A stretch of DNA of 64,000 nt, taken from Herbaspirillum autotrophicum (GTDB lineage: Bacteria; Pseudomonadota; Gammaproteobacteria; Burkholderiales; Burkholderiaceae_D). The translations under genes and the position numbers were made by a program. The notes under the pieces were generated by a model. That model had not been told where the DNA came from, did not search any database, and saw nothing but the letters and a program-made list of their open reading frames with translations. Position 1 is the first letter of the stretch, and each line of letters opens with the position of its first letter. Shown here piece after piece: positions 27,672 to 36,292 of this stretch. The stretch lies in NCBI RefSeq assembly GCF_001189915.1, contig NZ_LFLS01000028.1, positions 1-64,000 of the forward strand, written 5' to 3'.

Positions 27672-28756
27672 ATCAAAAGAACATACTGGCAGCGGCGGTG
27701 CTGTCGGTCATCAGCGGCGCAGCCGCGGCACAAAGCAATGTCACCATCTATGGCTTGATCGATACCGGTGTCGAATATCTGACCAATGCCGGCGCCAATA
27801 AAGGCAGCGTGTTACGCCTCAGCTCGGGTGCGATGAACACATCGCGTATCGGCTTTCGCGGCACTGAAGATCTGGGTGGCGGACTGAAAGCAGTGTTCCA
27901 GCTGGAAAACGGTTTCAAACTGGATACCGGTGCATTCGATGATTCAACCGGTGCCTTGTTCAACCGCCAATCGACGGTCGGTCTGGAAGGTGCTTTCGGC
28001 CGCGTGGTTGCCGGTCGTTCATTTACCACGACGTATGACTTCATCTTGCCGTTTGATCCGATGGGCTATTCCGGACAGTATTCCTGGGTGACTTCGGCCG
28101 GCGCCACGCCTGCTACCAGCACTGCGCCGGTACGCAAGGACGGCATGCTGACCAGTGCCTCCAACATGATCAAGTATCAGGGCGATTTCGGCGGTTTCAA
28201 AGTCGGCGCCACGTACAGTTTCGGTGAAGTTGCCGGCAGCACCAACGACAGCGCCAAGTACTCGCTCGGCCTGGCATACAGTGCCGGTCCTTTCAGCGTC
28301 GCGACGACCTATGATCGCAGCAACGGCGCCATCGCCGCCAACAGCAATTCCTACGACAAAGCCAGCAGCATGCATCTGGCCGGCGGTTATCAGGCCACTG
28401 AAAACCTGAAGTTCAACCTCGGCTATCGCTACTACAAGAAGAGCCTGGCGACCAATGCCACGCCGCTGCGCAGCGATTTGTTCTGGGGCGGCGGCAGCTA
28501 CAAGCTGACACCGGCGCTGACCTTCATCGGCACCATCTACTATCAGAACATCAAGGATGTACCGACGGCACTGGATGCGGATCCGATCATGTATTCGCTG
28601 CGTCTGAAATACGCCCTGTCCAAGCGTACCGATCTGTATGCCAGCGGTGCATTTGCCAAAGCCAAGAATGGCGCGAATGTCGGCGTGTCACGTGATGATC
28701 CCGGCTTTGACAACAGTCAGACCGGTGTGACGCTGGGTATCCAGCACCGCTTCTAA
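27668..28756 (+). CDS. Outer-membrane porin (Gram-negative OmpC-like) A
   Basis: Sixteen-strand general diffusion porin of the Burkholderiales type, 362 residues. The signal peptide (about 1-21) ends AAAAQ, and the mature part starts with SNVTIYGLIDTGVEY. Typical blocks are SRIGFRGTEDLGGGLKAVFQLENGF and FGRVVAGRSFTTTYD. The C-terminal Phe in GIQHRF is the outer-membrane assembly signal. It sits directly after the importer genes and before a second, similar porin, so both may let the importer's substrate through the outer membrane. GGAG lies 5 nt before the ATG. Confidence 0.92.
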   Translation: MNQKNILAAAVLSVISGAAAAQSNVTIYGLIDTGVEYLTNAGANKGSVLRLSSGAMNTSRIGFRGTEDLGGGLKAVFQLENGFKLDTGAFDDSTGALFNRQSTVGLEGAFGRVVAGRSFTTTYDFILPFDPMGYSGQYSWVTSAGATPATSTAPVRKDGMLTSASNMIKYQGDFGGFKVGATYSFGEVAGSTNDSAKYSLGLAYSAGPFSVATTYDRSNGAIAANSNSYDKASSMHLAGGYQATENLKFNLGYRYYKKSLATNATPLRSDLFWGGGSYKLTPALTFIGTIYYQNIKDVPTALDADPIMYSLRLKYALSKRTDLYASGAFAKAKNGANVGVSRDDPGFDNSQTGVTLGIQHRF

Positions 28757-28818
28757 GCGGCATCGGCTGGCGCGCAACGCCTCTGCATGGCTTGTTGCGT
28801 CGCCGCGACGAAGTGACC

Positions 28819-28850
28819 CGGCCCGGATCGTTATCCGGGCCGTTTTCTTT
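28819..28850 (+). terminator. Intrinsic terminator of porin A
   Basis: GGCCCGGAT-CGTT-ATCCGGGCC (28820-28841) followed by GTTTTCTTT. A strong stem and T-tract, 63 bp after the stop codon. Confidence 0.85.
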
Positions 28851-28997
28851 GCATCGTTCGTATCCGTGGGGCAACGATATCGACATATCTGGATTTTCAG
28901 GAAGTCTCGCCAGACCGATGGTGACAGCCCATTTTTGATTGCTAACATGGCAACACAAAAACGGGAGGGTTGTAATCCATTTCGGACTGGAGGCGTA

Positions 28998-30059
28998 ATG
29001 TATCAAGGTAAAAGTGTCGTCGCTGCAATGCTGTGGCTGACCGGGGGTGTGGCGCTGGCACAAACACAAGTGGCAGTCTATGGGCTGGTCGACGTCGGCG
29101 TCGGCTATCAGACCAATGCGGCACCCGACAAGAGTAGTCAGACGCGGGTAAATTCGGGGTCGCTGGCAACCTCGCGACTGGGCTTTCGCGGCAGCGAAGA
29201 TCTGGGTGGCGGTTACAGTGCCTTGTTCCGGCTGGAAACCGGATTCCGCGCCGATACCGGCGCCTTGGAAGAGAGCGGCACGTTGTTCAGCCGGCAGGCC
29301 AATGTTGGCGTGGCCGGACCGTTCGGATCGATCATTGCCGGGCGTTCCTTCAGCACCACGCTGGACTTCATCTCGCCTTACGATCCGATGATTTCGTCGC
29401 ACAAATATTCGTGGGCGCTGGCTTCCGGCATGGCGAACGGACGACGCGACGGCATGCTGATCGGATCCTCGAACATGCTCAAGTATCAAGGCGACTTCGG
29501 TCATTTCAAGTTGGGTGCGACTTACGGTTTTGGCGAAACGGCGGGCAGCAACATGGCCAATGCGCGACATGCCATCGGTGCCGGGTATACCAAGGGACGG
29601 TTCAGCATGGCAGTCACTATGGACCGTACCAATGGTCCGCTGGTTGCCGGCACTTATGAGCGGGCCAGCAGCACACATATCGCCGGTGCATATCAGGTGT
29701 CGGATAAATGGCTGCTGAATGCCGGTTATCGCCGCTACCAAAAACAGCAAACCGGTGGTCTGCCGGATTTGCGCAGCAATCTGTTCTGGGGCGGCGGCAG
29801 TTATCAACTGGCGCCGGCATGGACCTTGATTGGCGCGCTCTATTATCAGGATCTGAAGACGATGCAACCGAGCACCGAAAGTGATCCGGTCATGTATGCG
29901 CTACGCTTGAAATATGCCTTGTCCAAGCGTTCCGAGTTGTATGGCACCGCTGCTTATGCCAGGGCAAAAAACGGACAGATGGTGAGTTTGTCGCGCGATG
30001 AAGTCGGTTATGGCAGCAGTCAGGCCGGCCTCGCGTTTGGCATGTTGCATCGGTTCTGA
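28998..30059 (+). CDS. Outer-membrane porin (Gram-negative OmpC-like) B
   Basis: Second porin of the same family, 353 residues. The signal peptide ends ALAQ, followed by TQVAVYGLVDVGVGY, and the chain closes with MLHRF. It aligns by eye with porin A along its length, for example SRLGFRGSEDLGGGYSALFRLETGF and DLRSNLFWGGGSYQLAPAWTLIGALYYQ, so the pair looks like a tandem duplication that has since diverged. The ATG at 28998 has CTGGAGG 5 nt upstream; the frame remains open back to 28866 but that part is not protein-like. A terminator separates it from porin A. Confidence 0.9.
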   Translation: MYQGKSVVAAMLWLTGGVALAQTQVAVYGLVDVGVGYQTNAAPDKSSQTRVNSGSLATSRLGFRGSEDLGGGYSALFRLETGFRADTGALEESGTLFSRQANVGVAGPFGSIIAGRSFSTTLDFISPYDPMISSHKYSWALASGMANGRRDGMLIGSSNMLKYQGDFGHFKLGATYGFGETAGSNMANARHAIGAGYTKGRFSMAVTMDRTNGPLVAGTYERASSTHIAGAYQVSDKWLLNAGYRRYQKQQTGGLPDLRSNLFWGGGSYQLAPAWTLIGALYYQDLKTMQPSTESDPVMYALRLKYALSKRSELYGTAAYARAKNGQMVSLSRDEVGYGSSQAGLAFGMLHRF

Positions 30060-30064
30060 TCCGA

Positions 30065-30093
30065 GGCCATCTGTTCATCGTGAGCAGATGGCC
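30065..30093 (+). terminator. Hairpin after porin B
   Basis: GGCCATCTG/CAGATGGCC, a perfect 9-bp stem with a further small inner stem, 6 bp after the porin stop. No T-run follows, so it may be a 3'-end stabiliser or a weak terminator. Confidence 0.5.
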
Positions 30094-30137
30094 GCTGCTG
30101 CTGTCGCCGACAGTCCGGTTATGCGATAGTAGCGGCC

Positions 30138-31196
30138 ATGATGGATTCTTCTTTTCCGTGGCGCGCTTTTTTATTGACCTTGTTGATTGGTATCGCGGCG
30201 GCGCTGGTGTGTCTGCTCTTGCACACGCCGTTGCCGTGGATGATCGGCCCTTTGTTTGCTACCGCTGCGGCGCGCATGCGCGGCATCCGTTTGCATGCGC
30301 CGGTACGCGTGCGCGAAGCCGGACAATGGGTGATCGGCACCGCGCTCGGTCTGTATTTCACGCCAGTGGTATTGACTACGCTGGCGTCGTTTATTGAATG
30401 GACGGTAGCCGCAGTACTGTTTGCCATGTTGCTCGGCATGGCGTGTGCCTGGATGTTGCGTCAATTGACGGACATTGACTGGACCACCGCATTCTTTGCC
30501 ATGGCCGTGGGCGGGGCTTCGGAGATGGCGACTCAGGGCGAGCGCTATGGTGCCCGTACGGACCGGGTCGCGGCGGCGCACAGCTTGCGTATCATGCTGG
30601 TGGTGGTGATATTGCCATTCGGGTTGAAGTTCATGGATGTGCATGGACTCGATCCCTATCAGCAGGCAACCCGCATGGTCGATATTGCCGGGCTGGTACA
30701 ACTGATCCTGCTGACCAGTCTGTGTGCGCTGACATTGCGGCGCTTGCAGATTCCGAATGCCTGGGTGATCGGGCCGCTGCTGGTAACCATCGCCCTGACA
30801 GCCTGTGAAATTCATTGGTCGGCGCTGCCGCAATGGATGATCAATGGCGGCCAGTTATTGATCGGGGTGTCGCTGGGTACCCGGTTCACCCCGGAGTTTT
30901 TGCATACCGCGCCGCGTTACCTGTGGGGCGTCGCCGTCAGCGCGCTGGCGGCAGTGGCACTGGCGACCGGTTTTGGCGTGTTGCTGGCCTATGCATCAGG
31001 GATGCATGCCGCGACCGCGATACTGGCCACTTCGCCCGGCGGCATTGCGGAAATGTCGCTGACTGCCAAGACCTTGCAACTGGGAGTACCGATTGTCACG
31101 GCATTTCACGTGATCCGGATGGTGGCGCTGGTGCTGTTGATTGGCCCTCTGTTCCGTTTGCTGCGCCGGCTGCATGGCAGCCGCGAGACGGATTAG
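30138..31196 (+). CDS. AbrB-family membrane protein
   Basis: Integral membrane protein of 352 residues with two similar halves of hydrophobic helices (COG3180, AbrB, named after a putative regulator of E. coli aidB). Repeated motifs are LPWMIGPLFATAAAR in the first half and NAWVIGPLLVTIAL in the second, plus AVGGASEMATQG and ATSPGGIAEMSLTAK, which look like paired re-entrant segments of a transporter. Substrate and function are not established. It is on the same strand as the porins and its stop overlaps the stop of the convergent asparaginase-like gene by 4 bp. Confidence 0.82.
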   Translation: MMDSSFPWRAFLLTLLIGIAAALVCLLLHTPLPWMIGPLFATAAARMRGIRLHAPVRVREAGQWVIGTALGLYFTPVVLTTLASFIEWTVAAVLFAMLLGMACAWMLRQLTDIDWTTAFFAMAVGGASEMATQGERYGARTDRVAAAHSLRIMLVVVILPFGLKFMDVHGLDPYQQATRMVDIAGLVQLILLTSLCALTLRRLQIPNAWVIGPLLVTIALTACEIHWSALPQWMINGGQLLIGVSLGTRFTPEFLHTAPRYLWGVAVSALAAVALATGFGVLLAYASGMHAATAILATSPGGIAEMSLTAKTLQLGVPIVTAFHVIRMVALVLLIGPLFRLLRRLHGSRETD

Positions 31197-31690
31197 GCGT
31201 CTGGTTCGGTTGGTTCGAACTGGCCGGCGCTGCGATTCTTCTGGACCTTGTCCCAGGCAAATACCTGGCCATTCATTGCCACATAGACGCCATGCGGCAA
31301 GATTTGTGCAACACCGCAGGCGAAGCCGAAATTGAACTGGGCATCCGAGCCGGCAATGGCATAGGGAATCATGGCGCCGGTCAAGACGATGGTTTTCTGC
31401 AACTGCGCTGCACCGAGTACCTTGCCGGTATCTTGCATGGTATCGGTGCCGTGGATGACGACGATGGCGTTTTCTTCCGACCGGTCGCAGGAAGCCAGTA
31501 CCCGCCGCCGGTCGATATCTTGCATATCCAGCGAATCCAGCAGCGGCAATTCTTCCAGTACCGGGGCAATGCGCATGCGCGCCAGCGCAATCACGGCCGG
31601 CAGATGACTGCCGGCAAACGTCAGCTGACCTGCGATCTCATCGTAATGTTTGTCGAAGGTGCCGCCGGTGGCGATGATGCGTAACGTCAT
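31193..31690 (-). CDS. Single-domain asparaginase-like protein
   Basis: A 165-residue protein equal to the N-terminal domain of L-asparaginase. Both nucleophile-region motifs are present, IIATGGTFDK (first Thr) and IHGTDTMQDT (second Thr, Asp), as is IVLTGAMIPY with the equivalent of the catalytic Lys region. The whole C-terminal domain, usually a further 150 residues or so, is absent. The gene ends cleanly and proteins of this short form occur in other proteobacteria, so it is probably not a recent truncation. Whether it hydrolyses asparagine is unclear. The neighbour upstream is the Cache-CheW gene. Confidence 0.78.
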   Translation of the reverse strand: MTLRIIATGGTFDKHYDEIAGQLTFAGSHLPAVIALARMRIAPVLEELPLLDSLDMQDIDRRRVLASCDRSEENAIVVIHGTDTMQDTGKVLGAAQLQKTIVLTGAMIPYAIAGSDAQFNFGFACGVAQILPHGVYVAMNGQVFAWDKVQKNRSAGQFEPTEPDA

Positions 31691-31699
31691 GATAAGTCG

Positions 31700-31743
31700 G
31701 GTTCAGAAAGTAGGCGTTCTCATCATAACCTACATCCTGAACC
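31700..31743 (-). other. Two-tier inverted repeat before the asparaginase-like gene
   Basis: GGTTCAG (31700-31706) pairs with CTGAACC (31737-31743), and inside it GTAGG (31710-31714) pairs with CCTAC (31729-31733). It lies between the stop of the Cache-CheW gene and the start of the next minus-strand gene. There is no T-run. It could be a leader structure or an operator. Confidence 0.45.
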
Positions 31744-31761
31744 TGCAAGCGGCCGGCGCGT

Positions 31762-34350
31762 TCAGGCCGCCAGTAACTGCAACGGCTGGTCGCCGGCGAT
31801 GGCGGCGGCATCCGGTGCTTGCGGAATCTGGCCGTCAATCAGCAATGCAAACAGGCGACCGACATCAATCGACTGGATCAGCAACTGACCCTGATTGGCC
31901 TTGATGACCTGACTGATCAGCATCGACTCGCCTTGCATGGCAAATGGCGTGTGCATGATCTGGGCCGGATTGAATTGCGGTACCGCATGCAATTCGTCGA
32001 CCAGCAAGCCGATGGTGTGCCGGCCCTCGCGCACGATCATGACCTGACTACTGCTGCTGAGGCCGGAGCGGGTGCCGCGCATCAGGTAGCCGAGGTCGAA
32101 CACCCAGATGAATTCCTTGCGTTGATCGTCGCTGCGCAAGCCGAGGACGCCGATCTGTTCCGGCCGCACGCGCATGGAGGTGGGCAATACCTCGGTATAG
32201 GGAACCGCTTCCATGACGTGCGCGGCGGAAATGGCGAACAGATTGTTATCCGAAAAGAAGGTGGCGAATTCGATGCCGTCGCTCATGGCCGGGTCGGTGT
32301 CGAGATGATAACTGGCGCTGGTGGCCTGGACGCCATGTTGACGGGTCTCGCCGAACGACTCGAACACCACTGCGATCACATCTTCGCGGTAGCCGTCGCT
32401 GACCTTGAATTCGCGATAGCCGTTGGAAACGCTGCAGGCGACGATGGCGTATTGGTCGTCATGCACCGTCACTTGCGAGGCGCGCTCGCCATTGGCGATG
32501 CTCAGCAGCGCTGGGTCGATTTCCAGCGTGGCGCCGACCGCCCGCGTGGGATCGGTACTGGAAATGATGCGGGCGTTGCGATCAATATAGAACGCCGTCA
32601 TTTTCTTTTTGCCGGCGATGCCGCTGGCAAGCATGTTGGCAAATTCCGGTGTGGAATCGAACACGATGCCGATGCCGCCGACCACATTGGCGTCGTTGTC
32701 GAGATCACGGATCGCGGCATGATAAATGTAGGTATCGCGGCCGTCATACAGCGCCGTGCCGGCAAACGGGCTGACGTGATATTGCTGCGCGGTGCGCAGG
32801 GCCAGTACTTGTTGCAGGGTGTCGGCATCGATCTGGCTGCCCAGTACCTGGCCGTCGCCGGTGGCGCCGGTGCTGGCGATGATATAGCCGTTGCGGTCGT
32901 AGACGAAGATGCGGGTATAGACGGTATACAAGCCGTTGATGTAAGTCAGAATGGCGCTGATGTTTTCAATCGTCTCCGGTGCCGGTGCCGGTTGCGCCAA
33001 GGCGATCCGCAGTTCCGGCGTCAGCGCCCACCAGCGGCAATCGTCCGAGCGTTCATAGAGATTGCGGTCGAGCAGATCGACCAGCAGGCTGGTGGTGAAT
33101 TCGGCGTCGCGCATGCTGGATGCCAGCACGGTTTGGTACAAGTCATGAATCGATTGCGCAAACAATTCGTTGCTGCGATTGCCGGTTTCGCTGATCTGAT
33201 CGAGGATGGTTTTCAGCTTGAGCATTTCGCCATGCTGACCGGCCGTCATGACCTGACCATTCCAGACGATGCGTTGAATGGTTTTGGCGGCGGTCATGAT
33301 GTCGTACAGCGGCGGGCAAAATGAATGGGCGTGCGACAGCAGTCCTTCGGCGATCTCCGGCGACAGCGTAGTCAGCACTTCGCTCAGCATGCCGCTGAAG
33401 GCGATCTCCACCGGAATCATCACTTGCCCTTGCCAGCCGACCGGCCCGGGATAACCCTGATAGCCGCCCGAAGAAAACGTGCGCACCAGATATTCGCGGC
33501 CGCAAAACAGCATCAGTCTGGCATTGCCGTCACGATTGACCGGCACTTGAGTGCCGACCGGAATCCAGAGTGGATCGGCACTGGCGATGACGCGATCCTC
33601 GCCATCCAGCAACAACATGTTGGCGCGGGCTTCGGCATCGCGATGCGAGGAAAAAATGCCGCTCATCTCTTCTTCGAAATGGAAACAGAGACAGAGAATG
33701 CCAACCACTGCACCAGTTTGGGGATGATGCATGCGACGCGAATACATCAGCGCGCGCTCCTTGCCCGGCCGCAAGTCGCTGGCACGAAAGGTTTCGACGT
33801 AAGTTTCGGATGCCAGCGTTGCCGCCAGCAAGGGATCGGCACTGTGTTCGAGCGGTGTGCTGGGATCGATTTGCACCAAAACATTGCCGGCGGTATCGAG
33901 CAAGATGATTTCATCGTAGACGGTGTACTTGTTGCGGTACTCGCGCAGGCGATAACGGGCGGCATCGGCATTGGCGGTGACCCCGGCGACGAAGTCGCAC
34001 AGCTCGCGGTCAGTCGCCAGGAAGCCGACATCGGCGGTGCGTTCGAACAGATTGCGCACCACGATATCGATGACATATTGGGCTTTGGTGCCGATCTCGG
34101 TCAGCACGTTGCGTACTTTTTCCTGTACCAGGCTGACCACCAGCTCGCGTTCAAGACGACTGAAGCCGGCGCGGGTTGCGGCCATGGTCGGCAGAATGGT
34201 TTTGGCTTCGGTCGGGCAATTCATCTTGGCGGATGCTTCAATCACGCGCCACATCAGATTGAGTTCCTGCAATGACTGTTCGCATTTGGTGACGTCACGC
34301 ATGTAAGGCAGGAAGGTTTCCGTTTGTATCGTTGATGCCAGTTCAGTCAT
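31762..34350 (-). CDS. Soluble double-Cache protein with C-terminal CheW domain
   Basis: An 862-residue protein. Two Cache-like sensor regions occur at about 90-325 and 415-665; each has two beta-rich subdomains with signatures such as YDEIILLDTAGNVLVQ (145-160), NMLLLDGEDRVIASADP, IFVYDRNGYIIAS (481-493) and FYIDRNARIISSTDP. Residues 92-119 and 422-449 are recognisably related, so the sensor unit was duplicated. A CheW-like domain fills about 692-842. I see no signal peptide and no membrane helix, unlike most Cache proteins, which sense outside the cell. It probably couples a cytoplasmic signal to a chemotaxis-type kinase. The start at 34350 has GGGGA upstream; an ORF reading back to 34824 is not protein-like. 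Confidence 0.75.
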   Translation of the reverse strand: MTELASTIQTETFLPYMRDVTKCEQSLQELNLMWRVIEASAKMNCPTEAKTILPTMAATRAGFSRLERELVVSLVQEKVRNVLTEIGTKAQYVIDIVVRNLFERTADVGFLATDRELCDFVAGVTANADAARYRLREYRNKYTVYDEIILLDTAGNVLVQIDPSTPLEHSADPLLAATLASETYVETFRASDLRPGKERALMYSRRMHHPQTGAVVGILCLCFHFEEEMSGIFSSHRDAEARANMLLLDGEDRVIASADPLWIPVGTQVPVNRDGNARLMLFCGREYLVRTFSSGGYQGYPGPVGWQGQVMIPVEIAFSGMLSEVLTTLSPEIAEGLLSHAHSFCPPLYDIMTAAKTIQRIVWNGQVMTAGQHGEMLKLKTILDQISETGNRSNELFAQSIHDLYQTVLASSMRDAEFTTSLLVDLLDRNLYERSDDCRWWALTPELRIALAQPAPAPETIENISAILTYINGLYTVYTRIFVYDRNGYIIASTGATGDGQVLGSQIDADTLQQVLALRTAQQYHVSPFAGTALYDGRDTYIYHAAIRDLDNDANVVGGIGIVFDSTPEFANMLASGIAGKKKMTAFYIDRNARIISSTDPTRAVGATLEIDPALLSIANGERASQVTVHDDQYAIVACSVSNGYREFKVSDGYREDVIAVVFESFGETRQHGVQATSASYHLDTDPAMSDGIEFATFFSDNNLFAISAAHVMEAVPYTEVLPTSMRVRPEQIGVLGLRSDDQRKEFIWVFDLGYLMRGTRSGLSSSSQVMIVREGRHTIGLLVDELHAVPQFNPAQIMHTPFAMQGESMLISQVIKANQGQLLIQSIDVGRLFALLIDGQIPQAPDAAAIAGDQPLQLLAA

Positions 34351-34581
34351 GATTGATTCCCCGTTGGACGAATTCAAATGCCTTGGCACGTCGTCGTTTT
34401 TTTGATTATCTGTACTTGCGCGAGATGCCATGAAAGACAGGCAATTTGCATGCCATGTTTGGCGCAAATGACAATGGAAAAAATGGCGGATTGGCATCGG
34501 TTCTTGTCCAACTGACATGCCGCTCACCGATCTTTCGCGCAGTGCAGCAATTTTCTCCGGGTTCTTTATAATGGCCGCATC

Positions 34582-35328
34582 ATGAAACCGCTCGCTCCCG
34601 GCACCGTCATCTTTCACCGTCATCGCGGCTATGGCGTCATCGTCAGCGTCAACTTGCTGACGGGCTGGATTGCTGCGCGTTTCGGCAGTGAGGTGCGAAC
34701 GCTGGATTTGAATTTGTCGTCGGATGAGGTGCAGCATGCCGACGGCACCCCGATCATGTTCCGGCGCGCGCCGCCGGATCGCATGCCGCATGCGCGCCTG
34801 ATGGCGATGCTGCGCGAATTGCACAAGGCCGGCTATCAGCGTTTGTATTTATACAGTTGGCCGAAACCGTCGGGTTTGCACTGGCGCTGGCATTTGTTTG
34901 CCGGTCCGCGGCAGTGGATCGAGCGGCCGTGGCGCGAAGGCTGGTATGGCTCGGGCGCGGATTACAATTTCAATCCGGTGTTTGGCTGGGGCGATAATCC
35001 CGGCGCCGGCGCCACCGATCTGGCCAGCGCTTTGGCGCAGTTCGACCCGCAAGGACTGGCGCAAGCGTTGGGGACCGATGAAGACCACACGCAGTGGTTT
35101 GCCAGCGTCTGCGATGCACTGCTGCCGGACTATGCCTTCAGTCTGGGCTGGGACCGGGCCGGGCCGATGCCCGAGCATTTGCCAGTGATCGCAGTCCGGC
35201 GCGGCGTACCGGAATATGCCGGGCCGCCGTTGCCTTGGCCGCCGGGCTGGATGCACCTGTGGAAAATTTCACATGCGGTGTATGCGCCGCCGGTTTTCAA
35301 ACGGATCAGGTCAACGCCTCAGGATTGA
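34582..35328 (+). CDS. Hypothetical protein, 248 residues
   Basis: I do not recognise this family. The first 30 residues (GTVIFHRHRGYGVIVSVN) have the flavour of a small SH3-like barrel of the CarD/TRCF sort, but this is weak. The rest is rich in Trp, Pro and Tyr (WPKPSGLHWRWHLF, WPPGWMHLWK) and has no signal peptide or membrane helix. Codon use fits the neighbours. A TATAAT box at 34567-34572 lies only 9 bp before the ATG, so the mRNA may have almost no leader. Its 3' end overlaps the convergent dehydrogenase gene by 23 bp. Confidence 0.6.
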   Translation: MKPLAPGTVIFHRHRGYGVIVSVNLLTGWIAARFGSEVRTLDLNLSSDEVQHADGTPIMFRRAPPDRMPHARLMAMLRELHKAGYQRLYLYSWPKPSGLHWRWHLFAGPRQWIERPWREGWYGSGADYNFNPVFGWGDNPGAGATDLASALAQFDPQGLAQALGTDEDHTQWFASVCDALLPDYAFSLGWDRAGPMPEHLPVIAVRRGVPEYAGPPLPWPPGWMHLWKISHAVYAPPVFKRIRSTPQD

Positions 35329-36292
35329 GGATATTGCGCGGCGTGCCGTTGGCGAAATCGACGATGTTCTGAAACGCGGCGCGGAAATACAATTCATAGC
35401 CATCCTGTTCGACATAGCCGAGATGCGGCGTCGCCACCACGTTTTCCATGCGCAGCAAAGGCGCATCCGGGGGCAGCGGCTCTTGTTCAAACACGTCAAT
35501 CCCGGCCCAACCCGGTCGCCCTTGTTGCAATGCCTGTTGCAAAGCGTTTTCAGCGACCAGTTCAGCACGGCTGGTATTGATGAAACAAGCGGTGCTCTTC
35601 ATGGCGGCCAGATCGTCGGCGGTGACGATGCCGCGCGTGGCGTCATTCAGGCGCAAATGCAGGGAAAGCACATCGGCCTGGGCAAAAAAGGATAACTTGT
35701 CAGCGGCGACCAGATGTCCATCCTGGCGCGCCTGTTCCAGGCTGGCCGGACGGCCCCAGACCAGGATCTGCATGCCGAATGCCTTGCCATAGCCGGCGAC
35801 CATGCGGCCGATCTTGCCATAGCCCCAGATGCCCAGCATCCGCCCCTTGAGTGCGGTGCCAATGCGATTGTGTTGCGGCGTTGCGGCTGCCTGTTGCCAG
35901 GCGCCGGCTTTCAGATTCGCTGCATATTGGGGAATGCGGCGCGTGGCCGCCATGATCAGTGCCCACGTCAGCTCGGCCGGTGCAGTCGGATCGCCGACTC
36001 CCTCGGCAATCGCGATCTGGCTGGCGGTGGCGGCGGCCACGTCAATGTGACCGCTGACCTTGCCGGTTTGAGAAATCAATTTCAAGGCCGGCAATTTTTC
36101 CAGCAGGACCTTGTTGAAACTGCTGCGCTCGCGGATCAGCACCAGTGCCTCAAAGGACGCCAGACGCGCCGCCATCTGACCAGCGCCACGGGCGGTATTG
36201 GTGAATACCTTGACCTCATGTCCGGCCAGTAATTGGAAGCAATCGAGTTGGCGAACACTGTCTTGATAATCATCGAGTATGGCAATTTTCAT
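35306..36292 (-). CDS. D-2-hydroxyacid dehydrogenase family protein
   Basis: NAD-dependent dehydrogenase of the D-isomer 2-hydroxyacid family, 328 residues. The NAD-binding motif is GYGKIG in MLGIWGYGKIGRMVAGYG. Catalytic residues are in place: Arg in NTSRAELV, Glu in DVFEQEPLP and His in ATPHLGY. Substrate cannot be told from sequence; it is not a close match to serA or to formate dehydrogenase. The ATG at 36292 has AGGAG 6 nt upstream. The 3' end overlaps the convergent hypothetical gene by 23 bp. Confidence 0.88.
   Translation of the reverse strand: MKIAILDDYQDSVRQLDCFQLLAGHEVKVFTNTARGAGQMAARLASFEALVLIRERSSFNKVLLEKLPALKLISQTGKVSGHIDVAAATASQIAIAEGVGDPTAPAELTWALIMAATRRIPQYAANLKAGAWQQAAATPQHNRIGTALKGRMLGIWGYGKIGRMVAGYGKAFGMQILVWGRPASLEQARQDGHLVAADKLSFFAQADVLSLHLRLNDATRGIVTADDLAAMKSTACFINTSRAELVAENALQQALQQGRPGWAGIDVFEQEPLPPDAPLLRMENVVATPHLGYVEQDGYELYFRAAFQNIVDFANGTPRNILNPEALT

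Noticed and set aside
31819..33324. 501-codon plus-strand frame opposite the Cache-CheW gene
   Set aside because: The minus strand has two Cache regions and a CheW domain; the plus translation has none and is rich in His, Gln and Asp as expected for a shadow.
34383..34400. TTGGCACG as a possible sigma-54 promoter
   Set aside because: The -12 part reads CGTT instead of TTGC at the needed distance, and no plus-strand gene starts within a normal range.
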